Source of the DNA: an uncultured Blautia sp.
Lineage (GTDB): Bacteria; Bacillota; Clostridia; Lachnospirales; Lachnospiraceae
DNA: 64,000 nucleotides
Assembly (NCBI GenBank): GCA_958367245.1
Contig: CATXEA010000007.1
Span: forward strand, 53,469-117,468
Reading direction: 5' to 3'
Part shown: positions 16,788 to 25,840 of the stretch, piece by piece
Numbering within the stretch: position 1 is the stretch's first letter
How the letters are laid out: the number at the start of each line of letters is the position of its first letter
Position numbers and translations under genes: made by a program
The notes under the pieces: generated by a model
The model's input: only the letters and a program-made list of their open reading frames with translations
The model's database searches: none
What the model was told of the DNA's origin: nothing

Positions 16788-17756
16788 ATGACATACAAAG
16801 ATTATATGGCGCCAATGGAAGGCATAACAAATCATATTTACAGGAAAGCATATCAGGAATTTTATCATCCTATGGATAAATATTTCACCCCGTTTCTGGC
16901 TGCAAAGCAGAATAAGCGGTTAAGCGCCAAGGAGATACGGGAGGTGTCTCCGGAGACAAACGAAGGATTGACCGTGATTCCTCAGATTCTTGGAAATAAT
17001 GCAGAGGACTTTATCCAGTTGGCAAAGATTCTGAGGGATGAATATGGTCATAAAGAAATAAATCTGAACCTTGGATGTCCGTCAGGTACAGTTACTGCGA
17101 AGGGAAAAGGAGCAGGTTTTCTGGGAGAGCCAGAGAAGCTGGATGCATTTCTGGATAGTGTTTACTCCGGTCTTGATATGGAGATTTCCATAAAAACAAG
17201 AGTGGGGACAGACTATGAAGAAGACTGGGAATATCTCATGGATATTTATGAAAAATATCCGATTAAGGAGCTGGTTATTCACCCAAGGCTTTTGAAAGAT
17301 CACTACAAAGGAAAGCCCCGTCTTGAACTGTTCCGGCAAGGGACAGAGCGGCTCTCCATGCCTGTAGGATACAATGGAAACCTTTTTACAAAAGAAGATT
17401 ATAAGAACTTCACAGAACAGTTCCCTCAGACAGAAATTTTCATGTTTGGCAGAGGAATCATTGCAAATCCCGGACTTCTGGATGAAATCCGTGATGGCAA
17501 AGCGCCGGACAAAAAGAAGCTTCGTGCATTCCATGACCGCATTTATTCGCAGTATCAGGAAATTCTTTCAGGGGAAAGAAATGTTCTCTTCCGGATGAAA
17601 GAGCTGTGGAATTACATGGCGCCGGAGTTTTCCAATTACGAGAAGCCTGCAAAGAAAATAAAAAAATCACAGCACTTCAGTGATTACGAGGCAGCAGTGA
17701 ATCTCCTGTTTGCACAGGAGTGGAAACCAAACGGAGCAGGAGCAGACAGATATTGA
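16788..17756 (+). CDS. tRNA-dihydrouridine synthase family protein
   Basis: 322 residues, an FMN-dependent TIM barrel that reduces uridines in the tRNA D-loop. Visible are the N-terminal MAPMEGIT, the catalytic cysteine in NLGCPSGTVTAKGKGAG, the FMN-contact regions SIKTRVG and VIHPR, and GYNGNLF. ATG 16788 has an AAAGAGG site. The response-regulator gene starts 16 bp after its stop, so the two-component genes may be read through from the dus promoter. Confidence 0.92.
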   Translation: MTYKDYMAPMEGITNHIYRKAYQEFYHPMDKYFTPFLAAKQNKRLSAKEIREVSPETNEGLTVIPQILGNNAEDFIQLAKILRDEYGHKEINLNLGCPSGTVTAKGKGAGFLGEPEKLDAFLDSVYSGLDMEISIKTRVGTDYEEDWEYLMDIYEKYPIKELVIHPRLLKDHYKGKPRLELFRQGTERLSMPVGYNGNLFTKEDYKNFTEQFPQTEIFMFGRGIIANPGLLDEIRDGKAPDKKKLRAFHDRIYSQYQEILSGERNVLFRMKELWNYMAPEFSNYEKPAKKIKKSQHFSDYEAAVNLLFAQEWKPNGAGADRY

Positions 17757-17772
17757 GAAAGGAAGGGCAGTA

Positions 17773-18441
17773 ATGCATATTTTTATCGCAGAGGACGAGC
17801 TGATTATTCGCAGGGAGCTGAAAATTCTTCTGGAAAATTCCATGTACCGGGTGACTGCGGCAGAGGACTTCGAAAATTTGCCGGAGCTGATAAAAAAGGC
17901 AAATCCTGACCTCATTCTTTTGGACGTGAACCTTCCGGGAATTTCCGGATTTGAGGTGTGTACACAGATTCGGGCTGTGTCTGAGATTCCGGTGATTTTT
18001 CTCACCAGCCGGACAGACTCTATGGATGAGCTTACCGGAATATTAAAAGGCGGTGATGATTATATTACAAAGCCGTATCAGGCTCCGATTCTTCTTGCGC
18101 GGATTGCCGCGGTCCTGAAGAGAACAAAGGGAACGGCATTAAGGGAGAATACCGTATATACACATAAGGGAGGACAACTGGATCTTTCCAGATGCTGTCT
18201 GACCTTTGGGGAAAAGCAGATAGAACTGACAAAAAATGAACTTAAAATCCTTCATCTTCTGTTTCTCCATGCAGGAGAATTTGTGGCGCGCATGGATCTG
18301 GTAGAATATCTTTGGGAAAATCAGATTTTCATTGATGATAATACATTAAGCGTACATATTGCCAGAATCAGAGAAAAGTTAAAAGAGATTGGAATAGAAG
18401 ATTTTATTGAGACAAAGAGGGGGATTGGATATCGGATATGA
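17773..18441 (+). CDS. Response regulator, OmpR/BceR type
   Basis: 222 residues. The receiver domain (1-115) has AEDE, the phospho-acceptor in LLLDVNLPG and the lysine in YITKPY; the C-terminal winged helix (about 130-222) ends TKRGIGYRI as in OmpR-type regulators. ATG 17773 with GGAAGG upstream is preferred to a longer reading frame that would overlap dus. The stop overlaps the kinase start by 4 bp (ATGA). Neighbouring BceAB-like genes suggest control of antimicrobial-peptide resistance. Confidence 0.93.
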   Translation: MHIFIAEDELIIRRELKILLENSMYRVTAAEDFENLPELIKKANPDLILLDVNLPGISGFEVCTQIRAVSEIPVIFLTSRTDSMDELTGILKGGDDYITKPYQAPILLARIAAVLKRTKGTALRENTVYTHKGGQLDLSRCCLTFGEKQIELTKNELKILHLLFLHAGEFVARMDLVEYLWENQIFIDDNTLSVHIARIREKLKEIGIEDFIETKRGIGYRI

Positions 18442-19472
18442 CCATTCGTGATTTTTTGAAAGATAAGGGACTTCTTTTGCTTCTCCACCTGACCTGCATG
18501 GCGATTCTTGCAGGTTTTCTTAAAGTTACAGGATACAGCGGGGAAAATATATTTTTAATCCTGATATTCTGGGGACTTATCCTTTTGCTTTGGCTGCTTG
18601 TGACCTATCTGAAAAGGAATCGTTTTTTTCGGGAGGCAGAGCATATTCTGGAGAAAATAGACCAGCGTTATCTTCTTGGGGAACTGCTTCCGGACTCTCC
18701 TGTTCTGGAGGACAGACTCTACCGTGAACTGATTCGCAAATCCAATAAATCTGTTATTGAGAGGATTCGAAAAATAGAGGATGCCCAGAAAGATTACAGA
18801 GAATATATTGAAAGCTGGGTCCATGAGGTAAAAGCGCCAATTACCGGAATCGCTCTTCTTGGCGAAAACGGAAGAAAAGGGATAAAGACAGAGGAAGAGA
18901 CAAGAGAAATTTTTTGGACTATTTGTCTGGAAAACCGAAAAATAGAAAACTATGTGGAAATGGCGCTTTACTATGCCCGCTCGGATGAAGTTTATAAAGA
19001 TTATCTGATACAGGAGACAAACCTGCGGGAGATAGTAAACGAGGTTCTGGAGCAGAATCGTCTTCTCCTTATTCAAAATGGTGTCAGAGCAGAGGTGAAA
19101 TGTGAAGATTGTGCTTTTACAGACAAAAAATGGATTCTTTTCGTTTTGAATCAGCTTATTCTTAACAGTGTCAAATACCGAAGTGAAAGCCCTGTTTTTC
19201 AAATTTATACAAAAAAGCAGACCGGCGGTGTGACCCTTGCTTTTCAGGATAATGGAACAGGAATACAGCAGGAGGAACTTGGAAGAATTTTTGACAAGGG
19301 TTTCACCGGAACAAACGGCAGAAACCATCAGCGTTCCACTGGAATGGGGCTTTATCTCTGCAAAAAATTATGCACAAAGCTGGGTATCCGCATTTATGCA
19401 GAATCTGTGTACGGGCAGGGTACAACAATCTTTCTTGAATTTCCGGTCAGCAGTTATCTTACGAAACTGTAA
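18438..19472 (+). CDS. Sensor histidine kinase, BceS-like (intramembrane-sensing)
   Basis: 344 residues. Two closely spaced membrane helices lie at the N-terminus (about 13-30 and 38-57) with almost no extracellular loop. The phospho-acceptor His is in WVHEVKAPITG, the characteristic BceS-type H-box, followed by N, G1 (DNGTGI) and G2 (GMGLYLC) ATP-binding motifs. Such kinases sense drug through their partner ABC transporter rather than directly, which fits the genes downstream. Confidence 0.93.
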   Translation: MTIRDFLKDKGLLLLLHLTCMAILAGFLKVTGYSGENIFLILIFWGLILLLWLLVTYLKRNRFFREAEHILEKIDQRYLLGELLPDSPVLEDRLYRELIRKSNKSVIERIRKIEDAQKDYREYIESWVHEVKAPITGIALLGENGRKGIKTEEETREIFWTICLENRKIENYVEMALYYARSDEVYKDYLIQETNLREIVNEVLEQNRLLLIQNGVRAEVKCEDCAFTDKKWILFVLNQLILNSVKYRSESPVFQIYTKKQTGGVTLAFQDNGTGIQQEELGRIFDKGFTGTNGRNHQRSTGMGLYLCKKLCTKLGIRIYAESVYGQGTTIFLEFPVSSYLTKL

Positions 19473-19480
19473 GATAACTG
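19451..19480. promoter_or_regulatory. Perfect 12-bp palindrome, candidate BceR-type operator
   Basis: CAGTTATCTTAC (19451-19462) and GTAAGATAACTG (19469-19480) are exact reverse complements around a 6-bp centre, overlapping the kinase stop codon. The core TTACG-AAAC-TGTAA matches the TNACA-N4-TGTAA site proposed for BceR-like regulators at all but one base. The right edge lies 13 bp before a weak -35 box. Confidence 0.7.
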
Positions 19481-19493
19481 CAAGCTATCTCTA

Positions 19494-19522
19494 TACAACT
19501 ACAGGCTGATTCAGAGTATGAT
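19494..19522 (+). promoter_or_regulatory. Promoter of the BceAB-like transporter genes
   Basis: TACAAC (19494-19499), 17 bp, TATGAT (19517-19522). The good -10 with a poor -35 fits an activator-dependent promoter beneath the palindrome at 19451-19480. Confidence 0.5.
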
Positions 19523-19561
19523 TCATTTATAAACAATGTATTTAAAAAGGAGAGGAAATTC

Positions 19562-20329
19562 ATGGACGATTATATTCGGGTATGTGATATTGAGAAATAT
19601 TATGGCAATGGTTCCAATGTGACAAAGGCTATTGACCGTGTAAGCTTTTCTATTGGAAAGGGAGAGTTTACAGGCATTATGGGAGCTTCCGGAAGCGGAA
19701 AAACAACTCTTCTGAATATGCTTGCAACGATTGACCGTGTGACAGCCGGACATATTTATTACGGCAAAACAGACATTACAGAGATGAATGAAAATCAGCT
19801 TTCTGATTTCAGAAAAGATAATCTGGGATTTGTATTTCAGGAGTATAATCTTTTGGATACCCTTACAATTGAGGAGAATATTATCCTTGCACTGACTCTT
19901 CAGGGAAGAAAAAAGAAGGAGATTCAGAAAGAATGCAGCCAGATTATGAAACTTCTCAATATTGAAGATATCAAAGGAAAATTTCCCTATCAGGTATCCG
20001 GAGGACAGAAACAGCGCTGTGCCTGTGCAAGAGCTCTGGTAAATCACCCCAAACTTCTGCTGGCAGACGAGCCTACGGGAGCTCTGGATTCCCGTTCTTC
20101 CCAGATTCTTCTGAATACATTTACGAATCTGAATCAGCAGATGGGAGCGACCATTCTGATGGTTACCCATGATGCTTTTTCTGCAAGCTATTGCAGCCGG
20201 ATTCTGTTCCTGAAGGATGGGAAAATCTTTTATGAGTTAATTCGGGGGAGCAGGAGCCGGAAGGAATTTCTTCAGGAAATTCTGGACGTTTTGTCTCTGA
20301 CAGGAGGTGAGCTGTCCGATGCTAGGTAA
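19562..20329 (+). CDS. ABC transporter ATP-binding protein, BceA-like
   Basis: 255 residues of the MacB/LolD/BceA subfamily. Walker A GASGSGKT (about 42-49), Q-loop FQEYNLLDTLT, signature VSGGQKQR, Walker B LLLADEPTGALD and switch MVTHD are all intact. ATG 19562 has AAAAGGAGAGG upstream. It pairs with the following FtsX-type permease; their reading frames overlap by 11 bp. Confidence 0.94.
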   Translation: MDDYIRVCDIEKYYGNGSNVTKAIDRVSFSIGKGEFTGIMGASGSGKTTLLNMLATIDRVTAGHIYYGKTDITEMNENQLSDFRKDNLGFVFQEYNLLDTLTIEENIILALTLQGRKKKEIQKECSQIMKLLNIEDIKGKFPYQVSGGQKQRCACARALVNHPKLLLADEPTGALDSRSSQILLNTFTNLNQQMGATILMVTHDAFSASYCSRILFLKDGKIFYELIRGSRSRKEFLQEILDVLSLTGGELSDAR

Positions 20330-22391
20330 GCTTGCTTTTCGAAATATGAAGCGTTCTGCAGGGGATTATCTTGTGTATACACTCACCATGACTGTGGTGA
20401 CTGCTTTGATGTATGCTTTTAACAGCCTGATTTTTCAAAATGTGATGGAAACGTCGGAAATGGCGATTATGATGAAAGCTATGCTTGGGATGGCGACGGT
20501 TTTTATTGTCCTGATTGTAGCATGGCTGATTAATTATATGGTACATTTCATGCTGGAAAAAAGAAGTGCGGAATTTGGTATTTATATGCTTCTGGGAATG
20601 AAAAAGAAAACGATTTCCAGACTTTATATGAGAGAAAATATCCTTCTGGGAGCCCTTTCCTTTATTGTCGGTATTCCTCTTGGAATCCTGTTTCAGCAGG
20701 TGCTTCTGGCAGTCATGTCCGCTATGGTGTATATGGAATATAAGATTCAGATAAGCTTTAATATCTGGACGATTCTTATGACAGTTCTTTGCTACGGCGG
20801 ATGTTATCTTCTGGCACTTATTAGCTGCAGACGCAAATTTCGCAGGATGAACATTAGCAGTCTTATGAATGCAAAAAGAAAGAACGAAGAAATAAAAGAA
20901 AAGCATGAGAGTGTAAAAAGAATTCTATTTCCATTGTCGGTCCTTTTTATTCTGGCGTTTTGGGCGTTATTTGGCTCTCTTTCCAGCGTCGGAGAAATCC
21001 TCTTTTTCCTGATAGGGCTTGTTCTTACCATTTATCTGTTTTTTACAGGGATTTCTGCCTGGATTATCTGTTATGTGCGGAAACATGGAAACGGAATATA
21101 TAAAGGACAGAATTTGTTTCTTCTCCGTCAGTTTGCTTCGAAGGTACGCACCATGCAGTTTACCATGGGAACGCTTACCTCACTTTTTACACTGGCTCTT
21201 ATGGGAGCTTCTGTGGCACTGATGTTCAGCTCCTATGAAACAACGGTACTAAAGGGGAAATTCCCTTTTGACATACAGATATACAGTTCAGACCCTCAGG
21301 CAGATTTCAAAGAGGAAAAGAAAATTATTGAGCAGAATACAGATTTGCAAAGTTTTTATTCTTATCATATTTATACAGATGAGACGGATCAGGCAAACAG
21401 ATGGATGCTTACGAATAACCAGACAGCATGGGGAGGAATGTATGTAAATAAAGACGGCAGCCCCAAGGAAAAAGAAATTTGTGAAATGCTGGAGGAAGAT
21501 GGAACTTATTACAGATATGATACCTATATGGGAATTTCCGACTACAATCATCTCCGTGAAATTCTGGGATATGAAGGGGTGGAATTAGGGTGCAGAGAAT
21601 ATCTGATTCATATGAAGCCAAGGCTTGGAAAAGAGCTGAAAGATATGGCGCAGGGGATTACAGTTACAGATGCAAATGGAAAAGATACTCTTGTGTGTAA
21701 AGGGATTTATACAGAGTATTTTTCACAGGACGGGCACAATGGAGCAGACTATGTTATTGTAGTTCCGGATGAAGTTCTGGGGCGTATGAAACCGTATTAT
21801 TCGGAGCTGACGGCAGAGATAAAAGGACAGGCGCCTGAAGACCTGCAGTTGAAACTGGATTCCATTGAAAGAAAGACAGAGTCAGAAGTAGAGTTTTTGG
21901 GACACTTTATAGACAAGGGGCTGTGCTTTGGTTCTGATAATATTGTGACTTATGCGGCAGTCAATCTTGTTCGTGATAATCTGATTCCGGAAGTAAAATA
22001 CATGCTGGCATCGGTTATTATCCCTTTCTTTTACATAGGTCTTGTATTTGTCTGCGTGGCTGTAACAGTGCTTTCCGTACAGCAGTTAAGCGATTCAGCC
22101 AAGCATAAAGAGCGGTATGAGGTTCTGAAAAAACTTGGAGTGGGAAGCAGAAAAATACGTGGACTTGTGGCGAAACAGCTTGTGGCATATTACCTTTGTC
22201 CGGCGTTGCTGGCTATGGTTATAAGCGGAAAAATGATACTTTTTGCAAGTGGAAAATTCGTTTTGCTGACAGGAGTACCGGTATCGGCAGGCATCTTTTT
22301 TGCAGAAAGCGCCGCGTTATTTTTGGGAATTTATGTAGTTTATTTCATTGTCACCTACGTGGGTTTTATCAGGAATATAGAACAAAAATAA
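20319..22391 (+). CDS. FtsX-like ABC permease, BceB-like resistance transporter
   Basis: 690 residues. It has one N-terminal membrane helix, a group of helices with the FtsX-domain repeats (about 50-230), an extracellular domain of roughly 200 residues between helices 7 and 8 (from FPFDIQIYSSD to about CFGSDN), and further helices at the C-terminus. That layout is diagnostic of BceB-type permeases, which bind peptide antibiotics and signal to the kinase. ATG 20319 (MLGKLAFRN) is preferred to GTG 20307, which abuts the AGGAGG site. Confidence 0.92.
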   Translation: MLGKLAFRNMKRSAGDYLVYTLTMTVVTALMYAFNSLIFQNVMETSEMAIMMKAMLGMATVFIVLIVAWLINYMVHFMLEKRSAEFGIYMLLGMKKKTISRLYMRENILLGALSFIVGIPLGILFQQVLLAVMSAMVYMEYKIQISFNIWTILMTVLCYGGCYLLALISCRRKFRRMNISSLMNAKRKNEEIKEKHESVKRILFPLSVLFILAFWALFGSLSSVGEILFFLIGLVLTIYLFFTGISAWIICYVRKHGNGIYKGQNLFLLRQFASKVRTMQFTMGTLTSLFTLALMGASVALMFSSYETTVLKGKFPFDIQIYSSDPQADFKEEKKIIEQNTDLQSFYSYHIYTDETDQANRWMLTNNQTAWGGMYVNKDGSPKEKEICEMLEEDGTYYRYDTYMGISDYNHLREILGYEGVELGCREYLIHMKPRLGKELKDMAQGITVTDANGKDTLVCKGIYTEYFSQDGHNGADYVIVVPDEVLGRMKPYYSELTAEIKGQAPEDLQLKLDSIERKTESEVEFLGHFIDKGLCFGSDNIVTYAAVNLVRDNLIPEVKYMLASVIIPFFYIGLVFVCVAVTVLSVQQLSDSAKHKERYEVLKKLGVGSRKIRGLVAKQLVAYYLCPALLAMVISGKMILFASGKFVLLTGVPVSAGIFFAESAALFLGIYVVYFIVTYVGFIRNIEQK

Positions 22392-22415
22392 ACGGGAGCC
22401 ATCAGGCTCCCGTTT
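22390..22415. terminator. Bidirectional terminator between the Bce module and typA
   Basis: A perfect 11-bp stem, AAACGGGAGCC/GGCTCCCGTTT, with loop ATCA. A T-rich tail follows on the minus strand and a short TTT on the plus strand, between two converging genes. Confidence 0.88.
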
Positions 22416-22428
22416 GGCATATTTGAAA

Positions 22429-24264
22429 TCAGCCGTTCTTTCTGAATGCTGCTCTCTTACGTTCTCTTGGATCGAGGATTCTCTTGCGGATTCGGAGGCT
22501 TGTAGGAGTTACTTCAAGCAGCTCGTCTGAATCAATGAAGTCAATGGACTGCTCAAGGCTTAAAACACGCGGAGGAGTAAGCTTTAAGGCTTCGTCGGCA
22601 GAAGAGGAACGTGTATTGGTAAGATGTTTTGTCTTACATACATTAAGTTCGATATCCTCTGCTTTACCGTTCTGACCGATAACCATACCGCTGTATACTT
22701 TTTCTCCGGGGCCTACAAACAGAGTACCGCGCTCCTGAGCGGAAAACAGACCGTAGGTAACGGTTTCACCTGCTTCGAAAGCAATCAGAGAGCCCTGTTT
22801 ACGGTACTGGAAATCACCTTTATAAGGCGCGTAGCCGTCAAAAATAGTATTAAGGATACCGGTACCCTTGGTGGAAGTCAGGAATTCACCGCGGAAACCG
22901 ATCAGACCACGGGATGGAATGTTAAACTCAAGGCGAACAGAACCGTCGCTGGCTGTACTCATACCCTGAAGTTCACCCTTACGCTCGCTGAGCTTCTGGA
23001 TAACTGTGCCGGAAAATTCTTCCGGAACATCAACATAAGCGATTTCCACAGGTTCAAGCTTTTTGTTGCGCTCATCTGTACGGTAAAGAACTTCCGGTTT
23101 ACTTACGGCAAATTCATATCCCTCGCGTCTCATATTTTCAATGAGGACAGACAGATGAAGCTCTCCACGGCCGGAAACCTTGAAGCATTCTGTAGAATCA
23201 GTATCTTCTACACGGAGGCTGACATCTGTATTAAGTTCGCGGTAAAGACGGTCGCGAAGATGGCGGGAAGTGATATATTTTCCTTCCTGACCTGCAAGCG
23301 GGCTGTCATTTACAAGGAAGTTCATGGCAATGGTAGGCTCTGAAATCTTCTGGAAAGGAATAGATTCCGGATGGTCTCCGCCGCAGAGCGTATCACCGAT
23401 ATGGATATCGGAAATACCGGAAATCGCAACGATAGAACCGATGGAGGATTCTTTTACCTCAACCTTATTTAAGCCGTCGAATTCATAAAGCTTGCTGATT
23501 TTTACTTTCTGACGTTTGTCAGGGTCATGGTGGTTCAGAAGGGTAAGCTCCTGATTCACTGCGATTTTACCGTTTTCAACCTTGCCGACACCGATACGTC
23601 CCACATATTCATTGTAGTCGATGGTGCTGATAAGAACCTGAGTATCTGCATCCGGATCGCCTTCCGGAGCCGGGATATATTTCAGGATTGTTTCAAACAG
23701 AGGAGTCATATCTTTTGGAGTATCGTTTAAGTCAAGAACTGCATGACCTGCTTTGCCGGAAGCATAGAGGAACGGGCAGTCAAGCTGTTCGTCAGAAGCT
23801 TCAAGGTCCATAAGAAGTTCAAGAACTTCATCAATTACCTCGTCAGGACGAGCCTCCGGACGGTCAATCTTATTGATGCAGACAATTACGTGGAGGTCAA
23901 GCTCAAGAGCTTTTTTGAGGACAAATTTAGTCTGAGGCATGGCGCCCTCAAAGGCGTCTACAAGAAGGATAACACCGTTAACCATTTTCAGGACACGTTC
24001 AACCTCGCCGCCGAAATCGGCATGTCCGGGTGTGTCGATGATGTTGATTTTTGTACCTTTATAATGAATGGCTGTATTTTTTGACAGAATCGTGATACCG
24101 CGCTCACGCTCAATGTCATTGGAGTCCATGACACGTTCCTGAACCTCCTGATTTTCACGGAATACACCGCTCTGTTTCAGGAGCTGGTCAACCAGAGTAG
24201 TTTTGCCGTGGTCAACGTGGGCGATAATGGCTACGTTACGTACGTCTTCGCGTTTTGTCTTCAT
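22429..24264 (-). CDS. typA: Translational GTPase TypA/BipA
   Basis: 611 residues, a ribosome-associated GTPase of the EF-G family involved in 50S assembly and stress adaptation. G1 is AHVDHGKT, G2/switch RERGITI, G3 DTPGHADF and G4 NKIDR; elongation-factor domains and the TypA-specific C-terminal domain follow to KRAAFRKNG. The frame opens 8 codons earlier (24288), but AAAGGA lies 9 bases before the internal ATG at 24264 and none precedes the outer one. It is transcribed against the flow of both neighbours. Confidence 0.96.
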   Translation of the reverse strand: MKTKREDVRNVAIIAHVDHGKTTLVDQLLKQSGVFRENQEVQERVMDSNDIERERGITILSKNTAIHYKGTKINIIDTPGHADFGGEVERVLKMVNGVILLVDAFEGAMPQTKFVLKKALELDLHVIVCINKIDRPEARPDEVIDEVLELLMDLEASDEQLDCPFLYASGKAGHAVLDLNDTPKDMTPLFETILKYIPAPEGDPDADTQVLISTIDYNEYVGRIGVGKVENGKIAVNQELTLLNHHDPDKRQKVKISKLYEFDGLNKVEVKESSIGSIVAISGISDIHIGDTLCGGDHPESIPFQKISEPTIAMNFLVNDSPLAGQEGKYITSRHLRDRLYRELNTDVSLRVEDTDSTECFKVSGRGELHLSVLIENMRREGYEFAVSKPEVLYRTDERNKKLEPVEIAYVDVPEEFSGTVIQKLSERKGELQGMSTASDGSVRLEFNIPSRGLIGFRGEFLTSTKGTGILNTIFDGYAPYKGDFQYRKQGSLIAFEAGETVTYGLFSAQERGTLFVGPGEKVYSGMVIGQNGKAEDIELNVCKTKHLTNTRSSSADEALKLTPPRVLSLEQSIDFIDSDELLEVTPTSLRIRKRILDPRERKRAAFRKNG

Positions 24265-24495
24265 AAATTGAAATCCTTTCTTTTTCATTGCAGCTTTAGG
24301 GCTGCATGTGTTCTTTCTATATTAATGTATTTTTTCAGTTACTTTTCCGAAGTTAAAGTTTACCACATTTTAAAAAGATTACAAGGTGTTCCCCGAAAAA
24401 TTCCTGAAAAAATAGTTCTAAATTTTTCAGCTTGTACATAGACATATATAGAAAAAAATACAAGACAGGGTACAAAGAGGAAGGAGAACTACATT

Positions 24496-25122
24496 ATGGC
24501 AGATAAAATTATTGAAAACAATCAGGTATCGGTTATGGGGAAAATCGCTGCCGGCTTTTCGTTCAGTCACCAGGTTTTCGGGGAGGGCTTCTATATGACG
24601 GAGCTTCTGGTGAAGCGTTTAAGTGATTCCGAGGACAGGATTCCGGTCATGGTATCTGAACGGCTTGTGGATGTGACACAGGATTACGTTGGAGAATACA
24701 TAGAAATCCACGGACAATTTCGCTCCTATAACAGACATGAAGAAAAGCGCAATCGCCTTGTGCTTTCTGTTTTTGCAAGAGAGCTGAAATTTGTGGAGGA
24801 AGAGGATGATTCCATACCTGTGAATCAGATTTTTCTGGATGGATATATCTGTAAACCGCCGGTATACAGAAAGACTCCTCTTGGAAGGGAAATTGCAGAT
24901 CTTTTGCTTGCTGTCAATCGCCCTTACGGAAAATCAGACTATATTCCATGCATCTGCTGGGGCAGGAATGCGAGATATGCTTCGGCCTTTGAGGTGGGCG
25001 GTCATGTGCTGATCTGGGGCAGGATTCAGAGCCGTGAGTATATGAAGCGTATCGGTGAAAATGAAACCCAGAAGCGGACTGCCTATGAGGTGTCGGTGAG
25101 CAAGCTGGAGTATATTGAATGA
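24496..25122 (+). CDS. Single-stranded DNA-binding-like protein with two OB folds
   Basis: 208 residues. The C-terminal half (about 108-208, IFLDGYICKPPVYRKTPLG...DYIPCICWGRNA) matches the SSB OB fold; the N-terminal half (NQVSVMGKIAAGFSFSHQ...) looks like a second, divergent OB domain. It lacks the acidic C-terminal tip that canonical SSB uses to recruit partners, so it is probably not the main SSB. ATG 24496 has GGAAGGAG upstream. Divergent from typA across a 231-bp AT-rich gap with no other clear signals. Confidence 0.8.
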   Translation: MADKIIENNQVSVMGKIAAGFSFSHQVFGEGFYMTELLVKRLSDSEDRIPVMVSERLVDVTQDYVGEYIEIHGQFRSYNRHEEKRNRLVLSVFARELKFVEEEDDSIPVNQIFLDGYICKPPVYRKTPLGREIADLLLAVNRPYGKSDYIPCICWGRNARYASAFEVGGHVLIWGRIQSREYMKRIGENETQKRTAYEVSVSKLEYIE

Positions 25123-25269
25123 TGGTAAGCAAAAATCCATGAAAATCTTGCATTTCTTCTGATTCTGAGGTAATATAAGCAAATAAAAGATATATAATAG
25201 CTGTTCGTATGGCCTGAACAGTTATGTATAAAACAAGTACCAGATTCATAAACGATAAGAGGAATTGTT

Positions 25270-25770
25270 ATGGGAAAAGAATTAACTGAAGTTTACTGCG
25301 GAGGCGGGAAAGGCAAGACAACTCTGGCTGTCGGCCAGTGCCTGAAGGCTTCGGCACAGGGCAAAAGTGTGATTATCATTCAGTTTCTGAAAGGCAAGGA
25401 GCGCCGTGAGCTGGAATTTCTGGAGGAGATTGAGAATCTTGATATCAAGATTTTCCGCTTCGAGAAGATGGAAGAATGTTACGAAGAACTGAATGACGAG
25501 GAGAAGGCAGAGGAGAAGAATAATATTCTCAATGCCCTCAATTTTGCAAGAAAGGTAATTGCGACCCAGGAATGTGATTTTCTGCTGCTTGATGAGATTC
25601 TTGGACTTCTGGATTATGGAATCACCACAGAAGAGGCGCTCAAAGAAATCCTGAAGCTTAAGGATGACTGTATGCACCTTATCCTGACAGGATGGCGTAT
25701 ACCGGAAGGTCTGAAAGAATGTGTGGACAGTATTACAACGCTGACAACAGAACAGATAGAGCATGAGTAA
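25270..25770 (+). CDS. Cob(I)yrinic acid a,c-diamide adenosyltransferase-like ATPase (CobO/BtuR)
   Basis: 166 residues. The N-terminus YCGGGKGKTTLAVGQ is the inverted-type P-loop of the CobA/CobO family, followed by IIIQFLKG and the Walker B-like FLLLDEILGLLDYG. Family enzymes adenosylate corrinoids. It is slightly short and reads LTGW where the family usually has LTGR, so corrinoid activity is likely but not certain. No cobalamin genes lie nearby. An inverted repeat CTGTTC...GAACAG sits between a TATAAT box and the gene (about 25200-25225). Confidence 0.8.
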   Translation: MGKELTEVYCGGGKGKTTLAVGQCLKASAQGKSVIIIQFLKGKERRELEFLEEIENLDIKIFRFEKMEECYEELNDEEKAEEKNNILNALNFARKVIATQECDFLLLDEILGLLDYGITTEEALKEILKLKDDCMHLILTGWRIPEGLKECVDSITTLTTEQIEHE

Positions 25771-25785
25771 ACTTTAAGACACAGG

Positions 25786-25814
25786 AAATGCACTGCATTT
25801 TCGGATATATAATA
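25786..25814 (+). promoter_or_regulatory. dapA promoter region with palindrome
   Basis: AAATGCA-C-TGCATTT (25786-25800) is a perfect 7-bp inverted repeat lying exactly where the -35 box should be, ahead of TATAAT at 25809-25814. The lack of a recognisable -35 suggests factor-dependent control. Confidence 0.5.
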
Positions 25815-25840
25815 CACAGAAGAATGAAGGAGGAAGGCAA

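Noticed and set aside
24264..24288. TypA start at the outer ATG (24288)
   Set aside because: No ribosome binding site precedes it, while AAAGGA precedes the inner ATG at 24264 and the TypA family starts there.
25771..25840. Lysine riboswitch ahead of dapA
   Set aside because: Only about 70 bp lie between the upstream stop and dapA, and the -10 box is about 26 bp before the ATG. The lysine riboswitch needs some 170 bases.
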